A stretch of 15,673 nt of DNA from JACQXM01 sp964569425 (GTDB taxonomy: Bacteria > Planctomycetota > Phycisphaerae > UBA1845), in assembly GCA_964569425.1 (NCBI GenBank), contig CAZMVD010000101.1, positions 1 to 15,673 on the forward strand. The letters run 5' to 3'. Made by a program: the position numbers and the translations under genes. Below the pieces are notes generated by a model. The model searched no databases. It saw only the letters and a list, made by a program, of their open reading frames with translations, and was not told the DNA's origin. Positions 15,408 to 15,673 of the stretch are shown here, piece by piece (position 1 is the first letter of the stretch; every line of letters begins with the position of its first letter).

Positions 15408-15673
15408 ATGATCTACCTCGACCACAACGCCTCCACTCCTATCGATCCCGCCGTCCGCGAGGCCATGCTTCCTTACCTCGCCGAGCGCTACGGCAACCCT
15501 TCCAGCAGCCACGCCATGGGCAAGCCCCTGCGCGAAGCCGTCGACCGTGCCCGTGCCCAGGTCGCCGCCCTCATTCATGCCGAGCCCGAAGAAATCCTCT
15601 TCACCTCCGGCGGTACCGAAGCGAACAACACCGTCATCAAAGGACTCGCCGTCGCCCTGCGCCAGCGCGGCGT
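15408..15673 (+). CDS. Cysteine desulfurase, NifS/IscS family (3' truncated by window edge)
   Basis: This PLP enzyme takes sulfur from cysteine for Fe-S clusters and sulfur-containing cofactors or tRNA bases. The 88 visible residues match the family N-terminus: IYLDHNASTPIDPAVREAM, YGNPSSSHAMGK, and TSGGTEANN, the cofactor-phosphate loop, in the NifS-type form rather than the SGATESNN-like IscS form. The PLP lysine and catalytic cysteine loop lie beyond the window. The ATG at 15408 fits the family start; the upstream GCGGG is only a weak SD. The gene lies about 495 bases after rpsI and is probably transcribed separately. Confidence 0.95.
   Translation, partial: MIYLDHNASTPIDPAVREAMLPYLAERYGNPSSSHAMGKPLREAVDRARAQVAALIHAEPEEILFTSGGTEANNTVIKGLAVALRQRG

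Noticed and set aside
15378..15412. TTGACC ... TATGAT as a promoter for the cysteine desulfurase gene
   Set aside because: Spacing is 23 bases and the TATGAT overlaps the start codon.
1..15673. CRISPR array, transposon, integron, phage, tRNA or rRNA genes
   Set aside because: No regularly spaced long repeats, transposase or integrase motifs, cloverleaf or rRNA-like sequence were seen on either strand.

Overview
GC-rich bacterial chromosome, most likely from a member of the Planctomycetota (perhaps Phycisphaerae-like). That assignment is an inference from gene style: membrane proteins headed by a CPxCxYxL...CPxCG zinc ribbon, a double-length PTPS/QueD-type protein, a secreted DUF3352-like protein with a CWMFMHFAHNPQ-type N-terminus, and short GC-rich palindromic repeats. 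There is no rRNA or other decisive phylogenetic marker. The window reads as ordinary core chromosome: I see no transposase, phage gene, CRISPR array, tRNA or rRNA. It contains one 10-N assembly gap (3173-3182).

Layout. (i) 2-562 (+) is the 3' end of a peptide-type ABC transporter ATPase gene. It overlaps by 23 bp, tail to tail, a SAM hydrolase (S-adenosyl-L-methionine hydroxide adenosyltransferase) gene on the minus strand. (ii) 1616-2227 (+) is a seven-helix DUF4203/TMEM198-like membrane protein gene. It converges with a membrane-anchored diguanylate cyclase (2232-3538, -); a perfect 11-bp hairpin at the junction looks like a terminator buried in the cyclase coding end. The cyclase is split by the N gap, across which the reading frame changes. 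(iii) 3734-4522 (-) is a tandem-domain PTPS/QueD-family protein gene. Diverging from it is a co-directional trio at 4612-7033 (+): an isochorismatase-family hydrolase, an 81-residue zinc-ribbon/one-helix protein, and a 511-residue zinc-ribbon/four-helix/Nudix-like fusion. (iv) 8256-11624 (-) is mfd, followed by a parvulin-type lipoprotein PPIase gene (7078-8256) with a one-base stop/start overlap. (v) 11903-13834 (+) is a secreted DUF3352-like protein gene. (vi) 13951-14912 (+) is the conserved rplM-rpsI ribosomal pair with a plausible sigma70-type promoter. (vii) 14913-15407 is a roughly 0.5-kb intergenic stretch with several hairpin-forming repeats, followed by the 5' end of a NifS/IscS-type cysteine desulfurase gene that runs off the window.

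How the genes fit together. Most are housekeeping: translation (L13, S9), transcription-coupled repair (Mfd), envelope protein folding (PPIase), sulfur mobilisation (desulfurase) and c-di-GMP signalling. The least explained parts are the membrane zinc-ribbon/Nudix operon, the degenerate first domain of the PTPS protein, and a GC-rich palindromic repeat present in two in-frame copies inside mfd. I did not find a clearly new multi-gene defence or mobile system; the Nudix operon is the best candidate for undescribed biology.
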